DNA from: Gallionella sp.
Lineage (GTDB): Bacteria > Pseudomonadota > Gammaproteobacteria > Burkholderiales > Gallionellaceae
Length of the DNA stretch: 64,000 nucleotides
Direction of reading: 5' to 3'
Assembly (NCBI GenBank): GCA_030681375.1
Contig: JAUXWM010000023.1
Coordinates: forward strand, 1-64,000
Below the pieces are notes generated by a model. The model did not search any database. It was not told the DNA's origin and saw only the letters and a list, made by a program, of their open reading frames with translations. The position numbers were made by a program, and so were the translations under genes. Shown here one piece after another: positions 37,600-50,431 of the stretch; the first letter of the stretch is position 1; every line of letters begins with the position of its first letter.

Positions 37600-38382
37600 T
37601 TAGGCTGATGTTGCGGATTTCGCCGCGTTATTCAATAACTCACCGGCCAGCGCCAAATATGCCTGCGTTCCCTTAGAGGCTTTATCGTGATAGAGCACTG
37701 GAACGCCGTAACTGGGCGCTTCCGCCAGACGCACATTGCGTGGAATGACAGTACGGTAAACTTTACTGCCAAAGTGCGCCTGCAACTGATCGGAAACCTG
37801 CTGCGCCAAAGTATTGCGCGGATCAAACATGGTGCGCAACAGCCCTTCAATTTCCAGTACCGGGTTCAAACTGGCACGCACCTTGCGGATGGTGTTAACC
37901 AAATCGCTTAATCCCTCAAGCGCGTAATATTCGCATTGCATCGGAATCATCACCGACTTCGCCGCACATAATCCGTTTAAAGTCAAAATGTTAAGCGCTG
38001 GCGGACAATCGATCAACACATAATCATAATGATCCGCAACCAGTGCTAGCGCATCCTTTAGTCGCGTTTCGCGCTGTGAGAAATCAACCATTTCGATTTC
38101 TGCGCCCGCCAAATCCCGATTGGCCGGCAACACATCATACTTACCCAGCTCGGATTTTTTTCTGGCCTCAACGATAGTTTTAGTACCCAGCAGCACATGA
38201 TAGACCGTGATTTCCAGATCACGCTTTTCTATTCCGCTGCCCATGGTCGCATTGCCTTGCGGGTCGAGGTCAATCAGCAACACCCGCTGCTTGGCTACGG
38301 CAAGACTGGCCGCCAGATTCACGGTCGTCGTGGTTTTTCCCACCCCGCCCTTCTGATTGGTAATGGCCATAATTTTTGTCAT
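37600..38382 (-). CDS. parA: Chromosome-partitioning ATPase ParA (Soj), 260 aa
   Basis: A deviant Walker A motif KGGVGKTTTTVNLAASLA begins at residue 11, and YVLIDCPPALNILTLNGLCA and the C-terminal RNVRLAEAPSYGVPV are typical of chromosomal ParA. Its start overlaps the rsmG stop by four bases. It is the partner of ParB and moves the origin region. Confidence 0.98.
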   Translation of the reverse strand: MTKIMAITNQKGGVGKTTTTVNLAASLAVAKQRVLLIDLDPQGNATMGSGIEKRDLEITVYHVLLGTKTIVEARKKSELGKYDVLPANRDLAGAEIEMVDFSQRETRLKDALALVADHYDYVLIDCPPALNILTLNGLCAAKSVMIPMQCEYYALEGLSDLVNTIRKVRASLNPVLEIEGLLRTMFDPRNTLAQQVSDQLQAHFGSKVYRTVIPRNVRLAEAPSYGVPVLYHDKASKGTQAYLALAGELLNNAAKSATSA

Positions 38383-39014
38383 ATTGCCGATTCTCCTCTA
38401 GGCGTTGCAATAACCAAACAGCGCGCCGCATCCAGCCCCGGTACGCTCAACGGTATGATTTTTTCCATAACGCAATCATCCGGCATCCCCGACAGCTCAT
38501 TTTCCGGCATGCCTTTCATGGCGACCCATCGGCCCTGTGGCGCGATCAGGTGGCGTGTCATGCGCAGGAAATCCCCCAACTCGGTAAAAGCACGCGAAGT
38601 AATTCCGTCAAACTTATCCGCCGTCTGGTATTCCTCTACTCTTGCACAACGAACCTGCACATTACGCAGTCCCAGCTCAATAATAGCCTGTTGCACAAAA
38701 CCGGTCTTTTTACTATTGCTGTCCAACAGGACAAATTGCCATTCCGGCTGCACGATAGCCACAACCAAACCCGGCAAACCCGCACCGCAACCCACATCCA
38801 GCCAGCGTCCGGCTCCCAGATAAGGAATTATGGCCAGACTGTCCAGCAAGTGATGACTGAGCATTTGCTGAGGATCGCGGATCGCCGTCAGGTTATAGAC
38901 CTTGTTCCACTTTACCAGCAAGGCCAGATAGTCGAGTAATTTCACCTGTTTTTCGCTACTGACCTGCATCCCCAGTTGAACAATACCGCGCTCCAACCCT
39001 TCGGATAAGGCCAT
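38379..39014 (-). CDS. rsmG: 16S rRNA (guanine527-N7)-methyltransferase RsmG, 211 aa
   Basis: YLALLVKWNKVYNLTAIRDPQQMLSHHLLDSL and the SAM motif WLDVGCGAGLPGLVVAI are those of RsmG (GidB), followed by SRAFTELGDFL. The start at 39014 (MALSEGLERG) is preferred on family length. An ATG at 39038 overlapping mnmG by 20 bases is also possible, and neither has a strong ribosome site. Confidence 0.96.
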   Translation of the reverse strand: MALSEGLERGIVQLGMQVSSEKQVKLLDYLALLVKWNKVYNLTAIRDPQQMLSHHLLDSLAIIPYLGAGRWLDVGCGAGLPGLVVAIVQPEWQFVLLDSNSKKTGFVQQAIIELGLRNVQVRCARVEEYQTADKFDGITSRAFTELGDFLRMTRHLIAPQGRWVAMKGMPENELSGMPDDCVMEKIIPLSVPGLDAARCLVIATPRGESAI

Positions 39015-39018
39015 GCGA

Positions 39019-40911
39019 TTATTCAGCTGACCTGGCATCACGAAATCCACGTTTTAAATGCACCAACAACAATGAAATGGCAGCTGGCGTAATGCCGGAA
39101 ATCCGTGCGGCCTGCCCCACTGTTTCGGGCTTATATTGATTGAGTTTTTGCTGAACCTCTATGGATAAGCCTCGCACCTCGCGATAATCGAGGTTATCTG
39201 GCAGGTTGAGCGCCTCATTTTGCTCATTTCGTTCAATTTCTTGGTTTTGCCGCTCTATGTAGCCGTGATATTTAGCCTGGATTTCGACTTGCTCAGCCAC
39301 TTTGGGGTCGACTACTCCGACACCATCCCCGGTCAAGGTGAGTAAACTGTCATAGTTCACGTCCGGACGCCGCAGCAGCTCATACAAGGAATATTCGCGC
39401 TCAATATTTTTACCCAGCACACGTAGCGCATCTTCTTCCGGCAGGTTACGCGGATTCACCCATGTTCGGCGCATGCGCTCTTGCTCGATGGCAATTGCTT
39501 CGCGTTTTTCTTCAAATGCCTGCCATCGCGCATCATCTACCAGGCCCAGCTCGCGCCCCTTCTCTGTCAGGCGCAAATCGGCATTGTCTTCACGCAACTG
39601 CAAACGATATTCCGCGCGACTGGTGAACATACGATAAGGCTCAGCCACCCCCTGGGTAATCAGATCATCTACCATCACCCCCAGATAGGCCTCATCCCGG
39701 CGCGGACACCAGGCTTCCTTTTCCTGCACTTGCAGCGCCGCATTCAGACCAGCGAGCAAACCTTGCGCTGCCGCCTCTTCATAACCGGTTGTTCCGTTGA
39801 TTTGTCCGGCAAAGAACAGCCCCTGTATAGCCTTTGTTTCCAAAGAACTTTTTAAGCCGCAGGGATTAAAGTAATCATATTCAATCGCATAGCCCGGGCG
39901 CAAAATATGCGCGTTTTCCAGGCCTTTAATGGAACGGACCAACTCCAGTTGCACATCAAATGGCAGACTGGTTGAAATACCATTTGGATAAACCTCGTGG
40001 GTAGTCAAACCCTCCGGCTCAAGAAATATTTGATGTGACGCCTTATCGGCAAAGCGCGTGATTTTATCCTCGATAGAAGGACAATAACGCGGCCCTACGC
40101 CTTCAATAACGCCGGTAAACAAGGGAGAGCGATCCAACCCGCCTCGAATGATGTCATGCGTGCGCTCACTGGTTTCCGTAATCCAGCAAGGTAATTGCCG
40201 TGGATGTTGCGCTGCATTGCCCATGAAGGAAAACACCGGCACGGGGTTATCACCCGCCTGTTCCTGCAACAGTGAATAATTGATAGTGCGACCATCGATG
40301 CGCGGCGGCGTGCCTGTTTTCAGCCGCCCCACCGGCAACTTTAACTCGCGCAGACGATGCGCCAGACTGAGCGAAGGAGGGTCACCCGCGCGCCCCGCCT
40401 GATAGCTTGCCTGACCGACATGAACCAATCCGGCCAGAAAAGTCCCTGCGGTCAGCACGACGGTTTTTGAACTGAAGCGCAGGCCGAGCTGGGTGACAAC
40501 ACCCGTGACCCTATCCTGCTCCACCTGCAAATCATCAACCGCCTGCTGGAACAACCACAGATTGGGCTGATTCTCCAGTGTCGTTCGGATGGCTTGCTTG
40601 TATAAGATACGGTCGGCTTGCGCCCGCGTTGCCCGCACCGCGTAGCCTTTACTGGAATTAAGAATACGAAACTGGATGCCGCCCACATCCGTCGCCATCG
40701 CCATCGCTCCACCCAGCGCATCCACTTCTTTGACCAGATGGCCCTTGCCTATCCCGCCTATGGAAGGATTGCAGGACATTTGTCCCAACGTCTCGATATT
40801 GTGGCTAAGCAGCAAAGTCTTGCAGCCAGCGCGCGCGCTGGCAAGGGCCGCCTCAGTTCCGGCATGCCCTCCTCCCACTACAATCACATCGAATACATCA
40901 GGAAATTTCAT
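39019..40911 (-). CDS. mnmG: tRNA uridine-5-carboxymethylaminomethyl modification enzyme MnmG (GidA), 630 aa
   Basis: The FAD motif [21 protein letters not shown] and [20 protein letters not shown] are signature sequences, and the C-terminal part ([31 protein letters not shown]) completes the family pattern. With MnmE it modifies U34 of several tRNAs. The start at 40911 (MKFPDVFDV) is preferred; the frame stays open 36 bases upstream to a TTG. A parS site lies between it and mnmE. Confidence 0.98.
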   Translation of the reverse strand: MKFPDVFDVIVVGGGHAGTEAALASARAGCKTLLLSHNIETLGQMSCNPSIGGIGKGHLVKEVDALGGAMAMATDVGGIQFRILNSSKGYAVRATRAQADRILYKQAIRTTLENQPNLWLFQQAVDDLQVEQDRVTGVVTQLGLRFSSKTVVLTAGTFLAGLVHVGQASYQAGRAGDPPSLSLAHRLRELKLPVGRLKTGTPPRIDGRTINYSLLQEQAGDNPVPVFSFMGNAAQHPRQLPCWITETSERTHDIIRGGLDRSPLFTGVIEGVGPRYCPSIEDKITRFADKASHQIFLEPEGLTTHEVYPNGISTSLPFDVQLELVRSIKGLENAHILRPGYAIEYDYFNPCGLKSSLETKAIQGLFFAGQINGTTGYEEAAAQGLLAGLNAALQVQEKEAWCPRRDEAYLGVMVDDLITQGVAEPYRMFTSRAEYRLQLREDNADLRLTEKGRELGLVDDARWQAFEEKREAIAIEQERMRRTWVNPRNLPEEDALRVLGKNIEREYSLYELLRRPDVNYDSLLTLTGDGVGVVDPKVAEQVEIQAKYHGYIERQNQEIERNEQNEALNLPDNLDYREVRGLSIEVQQKLNQYKPETVGQAARISGITPAAISLLLVHLKRGFRDARSAE

Positions 40912-40973
40912 CTTGCCGCTGAGCTTAAAAGGAGGCGCATCATACAACAGACCGGCCTCAATCCGAAATGGCG

Positions 40974-40989
40974 TGTTTCACGTGAAACA
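40974..40989. promoter_or_regulatory. parS site 1
   Basis: TGTTTCACGTGAAACA, the perfect 16-bp palindrome bound by ParB, between mnmE and mnmG. It is about 5.3 kb from the candidate origin. Confidence 0.92.
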
Positions 40990-40990
40990 G

Positions 40991-42322
40991 CTACTTTCCA
41001 ATACAAAACCGGCTAAATATCTCGCCCAACAAGTCGTCAGCGCTAAATTTCCCGGTGATGCTGTTCAATGCGTGCTGGGTTAAGCGCAATTCTTCGGCAA
41101 ATAATTCAGGCTGCGTCAACAACGCCGAGGCCAGTGCGAGATGTTCCTGTGCAAGATGCAAGGCACGCAGGTGGCGTTCACGAGCGATGAATGTGCCGCT
41201 TTCCTGATTGCGCCAGCCTATTAATTCGAGCATACGGTCGCGCAAAGCCTCTAGACCATCTCCGTTTTTTGCAGAAATGCAAATCCCCTCCCCCGCTACA
41301 GTCGTTTTCTCAGACAGCAAATCGGCCTTGTTGTACACCAGCAAATGGGGGATATCAGCGGGGAAACCGGAAATGATTTCCCGCTCTTCTGCGTTGCATC
41401 CGTTCGCCGCATCCAGCAGCATCAAAATTAAATCTGCGCGCTGAACTGTCTGGTGGGTGCGCGCCATGCCCAGATTCTCGACCTCATCCTGCGAGACACG
41501 CAATCCCGCCGTGTCCATGATATGCAAGGGAATGCCACGTATCTGTATCGCCTGACGAATGACATCGCGAGTCGTTCCCGGCACATCGCTCACCAAGGCG
41601 ACCTCTTCACCGGACAACCGGTTTAACAGGCTTGATTTTCCGACATTCGGTCGCCCCACCAGCGCAATATGCGCCCCTTCACGCAACAAACTTCCTTGTT
41701 TTGCGCGCTCCAGGGTCTGTTGCAGTTTAGCCTGAACATTTTGCAGTATCGAATCACGCAGACGGGTGTCAGCAACGTCGATGTCTTCTTCCGGGAAATC
41801 CAGCATTGCTTCAACCAGCATACGCAAACGCACCAGTTGATCAACCAGAACGTTGATAGCGGCAGAAAACTCACCCTGCAATGAACGCACTGCGCTGCGG
41901 GCCGCCTCGCTCGTGGTCGCATCAATCAGATCCGCTACGCTCTCAGCCTGTGCCAGATCCAGCTTGTCATTAAGGAAGGCACGCTGCGTGAACTCCCCCG
42001 GCTCAGCCAGACGCACACCCAAACTCAGACAGCGTTGTAATAGCAAGTGCAGCACGGCAGAACCGCCATGTCCCTGCAATTCCAGGACCTCTTCTCCTGT
42101 GTAAGAATGCGGTGCGGGAAAATACAGGGCTATACCCTGATCAATGACTTGATTATTCCCATCCAGAAAATCACTCAGGGTGGCATGACGCGGTGCAGGC
42201 AACCTACCCAATACCGAGAGTGCGATGGCCGCAATCCCCTTGCCGGAGATTCTCACCACCCCTACACCTCCGCGCCCTTGCGCGGTGGCTATTGCGGCTA
42301 TCGTGTCAGCGTTTGGCTGCAA
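40991..42322 (-). CDS. mnmE: tRNA modification GTPase MnmE (TrmE), 443 aa
   Basis: N-terminal formyl-THF domain (DTIAAIATAQGRGGVGVVRISG); G domain with P-loop GRPNVGKSSLLNRL near 224-237, DTAG (IMDTAGLR) and NKAD (VYNKADLL); and the C-terminal C-x-G-K (RFCIGK). The only start that gives the full N-terminus is TTG at 42322, inside the last codons of yidC (17-base overlap). Confidence 0.97.
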   Translation of the reverse strand: MQPNADTIAAIATAQGRGGVGVVRISGKGIAAIALSVLGRLPAPRHATLSDFLDGNNQVIDQGIALYFPAPHSYTGEEVLELQGHGGSAVLHLLLQRCLSLGVRLAEPGEFTQRAFLNDKLDLAQAESVADLIDATTSEAARSAVRSLQGEFSAAINVLVDQLVRLRMLVEAMLDFPEEDIDVADTRLRDSILQNVQAKLQQTLERAKQGSLLREGAHIALVGRPNVGKSSLLNRLSGEEVALVSDVPGTTRDVIRQAIQIRGIPLHIMDTAGLRVSQDEVENLGMARTHQTVQRADLILMLLDAANGCNAEEREIISGFPADIPHLLVYNKADLLSEKTTVAGEGICISAKNGDGLEALRDRMLELIGWRNQESGTFIARERHLRALHLAQEHLALASALLTQPELFAEELRLTQHALNSITGKFSADDLLGEIFSRFCIGK

Positions 42323-43940
42323 CGGCCTCAGCCTCTAAGCCGCGAGTGATATACCATTGCTGAGCGATAGACAATGCATTATTGACGATCGAGTACAACA
42401 CCAGCCCCGCCGGAAAGAAGAAAAATATAACGCTGAAGGCAATCGGCATGATTTGCATCAACTTGGCCTGCATGGGGTCCGGTGGAACCGGATTCAGCTT
42501 GGCCTGAATATACATGCTCGCCCCCATAATGACAGGCAATATGTAATACGGATCAGCCGTTGACAGATCGGTTATCCAGCCAAAAAACGGTGCGTAACGC
42601 ATTTCCACACTGGCCAGAATAGACCAGTACAGCGCGATAAATACCGGGATCTGAATTAAAACCGGAAGACATCCGCCCAGAGGGTTAATTTTTTCGGTTT
42701 TGTATAAATCCATCATGGCGCGATTCAGTTGCTCACGATCATTGGCATGCTGTTGCTTGATTTTTTCCAGCTTGGGCGCGACCAAGCGCATTTTTCCCAT
42801 CGAGCGATAGCTCGCTGCCGACAAGGGAAAGAACAAAATTTTAATCAGTACGGTCAGGACGATAATCGCCACGCCCCAGTTCTGCACCATGCCATAAATA
42901 AAAGTTAGCACCCAAAACATCGGGGTGGCAATAATCGTTAGCCAGCCGTAATCAACCGTCAGACCCAGTCCAGGTGAGATGTCATTAAGACTGGATTGTG
43001 CCGGGCCCGCGTAGAGCGGCACGGTTATGACCGACTTTTGCCCTGCCGCAATGGCCGGTACGGCCAGAACGACACCTGCTGAATACAGTCCGTTATCCAG
43101 CTTACGGGTAAAGAATTCACGATTTGATTTTTGCTCAGGTATCCAGGCAGCAACAAAATAGTGTTGCAGCATACCTATCCAGCCATTATCGGATTCCTTG
43201 GGGTAATCAACCTTGGCTTTATCAATATCCGAAAATGCAACTTTCTGGAATTTTTCCTGTTCCGTATACACTGCTGCCCCGGTATAAGTAGGCAACATCA
43301 TCGAATCGCCAACCGGAGCAACGCTATCGCGTATGAACTGGTAATAAGCAGATGTGTTTAATGCAGCAGCCGTACCATTTTCAATTTCATACGTAATATC
43401 AATAACATAACTATTCTTATGAAAAGTTATCAGCTTGACAACTTTAATACCGTTCGACTCTTCTGCAGTCAGTCTTATCTGAAGCTGATCCGCATTTGCT
43501 GCCAACTCATAGCTATCCTGTTCAACGCTAAAAATACTGTTGTGATTAGGCAAGCCTTCGCCCAACAAGCCAGACTGTGCTGCATAGCTGTGTGTATTCG
43601 CGCCTTTTGCAAACAAAACAAAATGCTTATTTTTATCCTCACCATCAGGGTGATTTAAAAAATCCAGGCGCTGAATATCACCACCAACGCTACTGATTTC
43701 GGCTTCCAGAATATCTGTTTTAACCTTAATTACTTTTCCAGCCAGCTGCTTTTCGGGCGCCTGAAGTATTGACGCTTGTGCAGCGACATCGGCGGCCTTG
43801 ATTGTAGCCACGGGTAAATCCGACTTTGCTGTATTTACCTGTTGAACAAGCGGTGGTTGCTGATAACGTTGCCAGCCATCCCAAATCATCATTAGTGAAA
43901 ATGAAAGAATTAAAAACAGGAAAAGTCTCTGAAAGTCCAT
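42306..43940 (-). CDS. yidC: Membrane protein insertase YidC, 544 aa
   Basis: The N-terminal membrane helix (LFLFLILSFSLMMIWDGW) is followed by the large periplasmic domain (about 60-340) and the conserved insertase part (about 355-535) with LFFPLSAASYRSMGKMRLVAPKL and WITDLSTADPYYILPVIMG. Length as in other gammas/betas (about 550). Confidence 0.98.
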   Translation of the reverse strand: MDFQRLFLFLILSFSLMMIWDGWQRYQQPPLVQQVNTAKSDLPVATIKAADVAAQASILQAPEKQLAGKVIKVKTDILEAEISSVGGDIQRLDFLNHPDGEDKNKHFVLFAKGANTHSYAAQSGLLGEGLPNHNSIFSVEQDSYELAANADQLQIRLTAEESNGIKVVKLITFHKNSYVIDITYEIENGTAAALNTSAYYQFIRDSVAPVGDSMMLPTYTGAAVYTEQEKFQKVAFSDIDKAKVDYPKESDNGWIGMLQHYFVAAWIPEQKSNREFFTRKLDNGLYSAGVVLAVPAIAAGQKSVITVPLYAGPAQSSLNDISPGLGLTVDYGWLTIIATPMFWVLTFIYGMVQNWGVAIIVLTVLIKILFFPLSAASYRSMGKMRLVAPKLEKIKQQHANDREQLNRAMMDLYKTEKINPLGGCLPVLIQIPVFIALYWSILASVEMRYAPFFGWITDLSTADPYYILPVIMGASMYIQAKLNPVPPDPMQAKLMQIMPIAFSVIFFFFPAGLVLYSIVNNALSIAQQWYITRGLEAEAVAAKR

Positions 43941-43961
43941 GGTGGTATTTTTATTGATTAA

Positions 43962-44171
43962 TTATGGTGCCGGATCGTAACCGCCTGGATGCCAGGGATT
44001 ACAGCGCGCGATACGCTTGATACTCAACCAGCTACCCTTGATCGGGCCATGTCTGGTTAAAGCTTCGCATGCATAGTGGGAGCAACTGGGAGTAAAACGA
44101 CATGTCGGCGGGCTCAGTGGGCTAATGAAATACTGGTAGCCATGGATAATTTTAATCAGGATTCTGCGCAT
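43962..44171 (-). CDS. yidD: Membrane protein insertion efficiency factor YidD, 69 aa
   Basis: [37 protein letters not shown] is the YidD (DUF37) signature with its three Cys residues. Its start overlaps the rnpA end by 16 bases. Confidence 0.96.
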   Translation of the reverse strand: MRRILIKIIHGYQYFISPLSPPTCRFTPSCSHYACEALTRHGPIKGSWLSIKRIARCNPWHPGGYDPAP

Positions 44172-44548
44172 CGTATTGCCACCCGATTAAAAAGTTTACT
44201 CAAGCTGTTAATACATGCAGTTTTATCTGTACGCTCTGTGTTACGCGCCATCACGACCAGATCGATGCCACATCGCTTGATGTCGTGGATACGAAAAACC
44301 TCCCTTATCTCACGCTTAAGCTGATTTCTATCCACAGATTTTGGTATATATCTTTTGGCCACAACAATACCCAGCCTCGCATTTTTTTCGTTATTTACCA
44401 CAAAAAAAAGCTTGAAATATTTGTCTGAGAGCACATGCGACTTCAGACACGGGCCATAGCCTTCGCTGCGCGGAATGCGTTGCGCAGCTGAAAAGCTATT
44501 TTGCTGCTTACACAGCGAGTTTTGCACGACCCTTGGCACGACGGGCAC
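44156..44548 (-). CDS. rnpA: Ribonuclease P protein component, up to 130 aa
   Basis: The RNR motif is present ([30 protein letters not shown]), which identifies the family. The N-terminus is ill-defined: the longest ATG frame begins 41 bases inside rpmH, and the familiar N-terminal Phe-rich stretch is only loosely matched ([17 protein letters not shown]). A non-ATG start downstream is likely. The RNA partner is not in this window. Confidence 0.9.
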   Translation of the reverse strand: MPVVPRVVQNSLCKQQNSFSAAQRIPRSEGYGPCLKSHVLSDKYFKLFFVVNNEKNARLGIVVAKRYIPKSVDRNQLKREIREVFRIHDIKRCGIDLVVMARNTERTDKTACINSLSKLFNRVAIRCAES

Positions 44549-44642
44549 GGATCACTGCTCGGCCACCGCGTGTTTTCATGCGAACTAAGAATCCATGAGT
44601 ACGTTTTCTTTTAGTTACGGAAGGTTGGTATGTGCGTTTCAT
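44508..44642 (-). CDS. rpmH: 50S ribosomal protein L34, 44 aa
   Basis: [20 protein letters not shown] followed by [20 protein letters not shown] is the complete, highly basic L34 sequence. First gene of the rpmH-rnpA-yidD-yidC set, transcribed away from dnaA. Confidence 0.98.
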   Translation of the reverse strand: MKRTYQPSVTKRKRTHGFLVRMKTRGGRAVIRARRAKGRAKLAV

Positions 44643-44676
44643 TCTGAATTATCCTCGGGAAGTCATAAAACGCGGT

Positions 44677-44705
44677 ATTACAATGTGTTAGCTACTTTGT
44701 GTCAA
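44677..44705 (-). promoter_or_regulatory. Promoter of rpmH
   Basis: On the minus strand TTGACA (44700-44705) and TGTAAT (44677-44682) are 17 bases apart, a near-consensus sigma-70 promoter, 34 bases before the rpmH start codon. Confidence 0.75.
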
Positions 44706-44725
44706 GATATATTTGCTTTATTGCC

Positions 44726-44734
44726 TGTGGATAA
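44726..44734 (-). promoter_or_regulatory. DnaA box upstream of dnaA
   Basis: TGTGGATAA, the reverse complement of the perfect box TTATCCACA, lies 65 bases before the dnaA start and between the rpmH promoter and dnaA. Probably a site for self-control by DnaA. Confidence 0.75.
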
Positions 44735-44798
44735 GTTTTGCTATCATCTGTAGAATACGCGAACACTCATGCTAATTTGCACTTCCAATTAGGTATAT

Positions 44799-46154
44799 AT
44801 GCAAGAAAACGCATTCTGGGATACCTGTTTGCGCTCTTTCGAAAAGAGCCTCCCACCACAACAATTTAATTCCTGGATCAAACCTCTTAAATTAACGGAT
44901 GACAATGGCCATCTGGTTTTAACTGCGCCGAACACTTTTACATTAAAAATATTACAGGATCGTTTTTTTCCTGAGATAAGCCGTCAGGCAAAGCTGGCAT
45001 ATGCCATCGTCCCTCAATTTGAATTCCGTGTGGTGGAAGCAACCACCACCAACCCGCCTCCTCCACCTCCTGTGCCGGAGACGAAAAAAGTTGCCGTTGA
45101 AACTAAGCCCAAGATCGAAACCTCCTTCAGGGGCTATGGAAAACTTAACCAGAATTTGACTTTTGATAATTTTGTTATTGGTAAGGCAAATCAGTTAGCC
45201 TTTGCAGCAGCAACACAGGTTGCCGAATTACCCGGAATTTCATACAACCCGTTATTTATTTATGGGGGGGTGGGACTTGGGAAAACTCATTTGGCTCAAG
45301 CCATTGGCAACCAAATTTGCATCAACAAACCTCAGGCAAAAGTTTGTTATATGCATGCTGAACGCTACGTTGCTGACGTGGTACGTGCTTATCAAACTAA
45401 CAAATTCGAGGAATTTAAGCAGTATTACCATTCTTTGGATGTATTGCTTATTGATGACATTCAATTTTTCGCCGGAAAAGCCAAGACGCAGGAAGAATTT
45501 TTTTACGCTTTCAATACCTTGGTTGATTCACACAAACAGGTAATCTTGACCAGCGATACATTCCCCAAGGAATTAACGGGTCTGGAAAGCCGTCTGGTTT
45601 CCCGTTTTGGCTGGGGGCTTACCATTGGTATCGAACCCCCAGAATTGGAAATGCGTGTTGCAATTTTGCTCAAAAAAGCTGCCATCAGTGGTTATTCACT
45701 CGATGATGCTGTTGCTTTTTTTATTGCCAAACATGTCAATTCCAATGTACGGGAGCTGGAGGGAGCGCTAAAACGCGTTGAAGCCTATACCAAATTTCAC
45801 AAGCGTATTATTTCAGTTGAAACAGCAAAAGAAGCATTAAAGGACATCCTGGTTGCACAGAGTCGGCAAATTTCTATTGATAATATTCAAAAGACGGTTG
45901 CAGATTATTACCGTATCAAAATTATTGAGTTGCTATCCAAGAAGAGGACCCGAAACCTTACCCGCCCCAGACAAATTGCCATGAGCCTGGCGCGTGAATT
46001 AACCACTATGAGTTTGCCGGAAATTGGTAATGCATTCGGGGGTAGAGATCATTCCACCGTGATTCATGCATGCCAAACGGTAGTTACATTAAGGGCAAGC
46101 GATACAACCATTGATGCTGATTACAATATTTTGCTGCAAACACTAACGGGATAA
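44799..46154 (+). CDS. dnaA: Chromosomal replication initiator DnaA, 451 aa
   Basis: Domain I begins FWDTCLRSFEKSLPPQQFNSW. Domain III has the P-loop GGVGLGKTHLAQAIG near 155 and Walker B VLLIDDIQFFAGK. NVRELEGAL is followed by domain IV with the DNA-binding signature GGRDHSTVIHACQ. Domain II is short with a run of Pro (PPPPPPVPE). All core motifs are intact. Confidence 0.99.
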   Translation: MQENAFWDTCLRSFEKSLPPQQFNSWIKPLKLTDDNGHLVLTAPNTFTLKILQDRFFPEISRQAKLAYAIVPQFEFRVVEATTTNPPPPPPVPETKKVAVETKPKIETSFRGYGKLNQNLTFDNFVIGKANQLAFAAATQVAELPGISYNPLFIYGGVGLGKTHLAQAIGNQICINKPQAKVCYMHAERYVADVVRAYQTNKFEEFKQYYHSLDVLLIDDIQFFAGKAKTQEEFFYAFNTLVDSHKQVILTSDTFPKELTGLESRLVSRFGWGLTIGIEPPELEMRVAILLKKAAISGYSLDDAVAFFIAKHVNSNVRELEGALKRVEAYTKFHKRIISVETAKEALKDILVAQSRQISIDNIQKTVADYYRIKIIELLSKKRTRNLTRPRQIAMSLARELTTMSLPEIGNAFGGRDHSTVIHACQTVVTLRASDTTIDADYNILLQTLTG

Positions 46155-46439
46155 GGTTATAAACCTCAAAACGCAACTATAGTATGGTAAGTGTTTTAGA
46201 ATGACAAATCATAGCCAATATTCTTCAGACAATTGGGTATAAAGTTATGGATACATTGTTAATAAACTGTGCATAACTCTTGGAATTTTGTGATTTATTT
46301 ATTTATCCACATAAGACCTGCTGGTAACCAACAGTAGCAACACAACTAAGTTTGATAATTAAGTTATTGTTTTTTAAATAATTTTTACAGTTATCCACTG
46401 TTTTTAAAGACATTATTAGTCTTATTAGGAATTTATATT
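46155..46439. other. oriC: Candidate replication origin (oriC) between dnaA and dnaN
   Basis: A 285-base AT-rich gap holding DnaA boxes on both strands: TTATGCACA (46268-46276, minus), TTATCCACA (46303-46311, plus) and TTATCCACT (46391-46399, plus, one change). An especially AT-rich stretch, TTATTGTTTTTTAAATAATT (about 46364-46383), may be the unwinding element. The flanking dnaA and dnaN and nearby parS sites support the call. Strand-bias analysis of the genome is not available here. Confidence 0.75.
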
Positions 46440-47549
46440 ATGTTTATTAAAAAGATAAGTAAGGAAGTTTTGCTCAAACCATTACAGATAGTTGTTGGTA
46501 TCGTAGAACGTAAACAAACGATGCCCATATTGTCCAATGTCTTGATTGAAAACGAATTTGGCAAAATTCGCTTTACTTCTACTGATCTGGAAATTCAAAT
46601 AACCACCACAATACAGGCAGAATCCGATAGTGATACCGCTGAGGCCATAACGGTCGGCGGAAAAAAGCTACAGGAAATTCTGCGTATACTTCCCGACCAA
46701 AGTTCAATCTCCGTTGAAACCAAGGAAAATAAAACTCAGATAAAATCCAACAAAAGCCGGTTTAATCTACAGTCCTTGCCAGCACAGGATTTTCCAAAAC
46801 TAAGTATTGAAATTACAAATTCAAACAAATTGAAATTAAGTCAAACAGCGCTTAAAACACTGTTAAGCTCAGTTCAATTTGCTATGGCTCAACAGGATGT
46901 TCGTTATTATTTGAACGGTGTTCTTTTTGTCATTGAAGATAATAAATTTAGGGCCGTTGCTACAGATGGACACAGGTTGGCTTATAACGCGATCGATATT
47001 GAAAATTTCTCAGAAAAACAGGAAATTATTATTCCGCGTAAAGCAATCATGGAGTTGTCAAAATTACTCAGCAATGACGACGATGATCAAATTGAAATTG
47101 AATTTTCATCTCAACAACTTAAAGCCACGTTTTCAAATACAGAATTAATCACTAAATTAATTGAAGGAAAATTCCCGGATTATCAAAGAGTTATTCCTAA
47201 CTACAGCAATCACCTGAGTATCAACAGAACATTGGTTCAACACGCTTTACAGCGTGCGGCTATTTTGTCGAATGAAAAATTCAGAGGAGTTCGCTTTGTA
47301 CTGACTGAAAAAAATCTTTGCATTATAAGTAGCAATAGTGAGCAGGAAGAGGCTCAGGTCGAAATTGAAACTGATTACCATGGCGAGGCCATTGATATTG
47401 GTTTTAATGTGAATTATTTGCTGGACGGATTGAATAGCATTAGCAGCGAAACGGCCATTTTTTCTTTTGGCAGCCCCAATAGCAGTATTTTAATTACCTC
47501 TCCCGATGATCTGGACTTCCGATATGTTGTGATGCCCATGCGTATTTAA
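46440..47549 (+). CDS. dnaN: DNA polymerase III sliding clamp (beta subunit), 369 aa
   Basis: Three clamp domains are recognisable (LLKPLQIVVGIVERKQTMPILSNVL; LLSSVQFAMAQQDVRYYLNGVLF; LQRAAILSNEKFRGVRFVL), with the C-terminal peptide-binding end VVMPMRI. AGGA lies before the ATG. Rich in AAA/AAT/ATT codons, more AT-rich than most genes in the window. Confidence 0.98.
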   Translation: MFIKKISKEVLLKPLQIVVGIVERKQTMPILSNVLIENEFGKIRFTSTDLEIQITTTIQAESDSDTAEAITVGGKKLQEILRILPDQSSISVETKENKTQIKSNKSRFNLQSLPAQDFPKLSIEITNSNKLKLSQTALKTLLSSVQFAMAQQDVRYYLNGVLFVIEDNKFRAVATDGHRLAYNAIDIENFSEKQEIIIPRKAIMELSKLLSNDDDDQIEIEFSSQQLKATFSNTELITKLIEGKFPDYQRVIPNYSNHLSINRTLVQHALQRAAILSNEKFRGVRFVLTEKNLCIISSNSEQEEAQVEIETDYHGEAIDIGFNVNYLLDGLNSISSETAIFSFGSPNSSILITSPDDLDFRYVVMPMRI

Positions 47550-47589
47550 TTTACGGGATAAATGTGAATTTTCCGATAATTTTATGTAA

Positions 47590-50007
<2,418 letters not shown>

Positions 50008-50118
50008 TTTTGTAGGTTCTCAGAATTATTCGAAAAATTCTCACTACTTCAATAATTTTATTTTTTGAAATTTTGAAAACAATCTGAATTGTTAAAACTA
50101 AAAAGGAAAAAAATTAAT

Positions 50119-50147
50119 GGCCGCGATCTGTTCGTGGCTATTTTTTT
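50119..50147 (+). terminator. Rho-independent terminator of gyrB
   Basis: GCCGCGA (50120-50126) and TCGTGGC (50132-50138) pair with one G-T pair across a 5-base loop, followed by TATTTTTTTG. It stands 112 bases after the gyrB stop. Confidence 0.75.
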
Positions 50148-50149
50148 GT

Positions 50150-50430
50150 CTTCAAAAATTAAATGTTGTCACAGCTATCTGTGGTAATTAAGCAACAATG
50201 CCTAGTGGTGTGATGAATATTTACAAAAACAAGGGTGTCACGCTGTAAGTCAATAAACACGGGGCTTACAGAGTAGGCGTCTTAAAACGCGCTATAAGGA
50301 ATTACTGAGAGATGGGTAAGGGGTAAGTGAGGGTGAAAAAAGGGACGCTGAATTCGAGGTTATATGAGTTTTGGTATCTTTACCTGCGAAAAGGGTTATA
50401 AATTGCGGGTGGATTGTGCAGCAAGTTAAC
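50150..50430. other. Intergenic stretch with no recognised gene
   Basis: About 280 bases between the gyrB terminator and the parS site at the topA end. No open frame over 60 codons, no tRNA-like cloverleaf and no repeat known to me is seen. Confidence 0.5.
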
Positions 50431-50431
50431 A

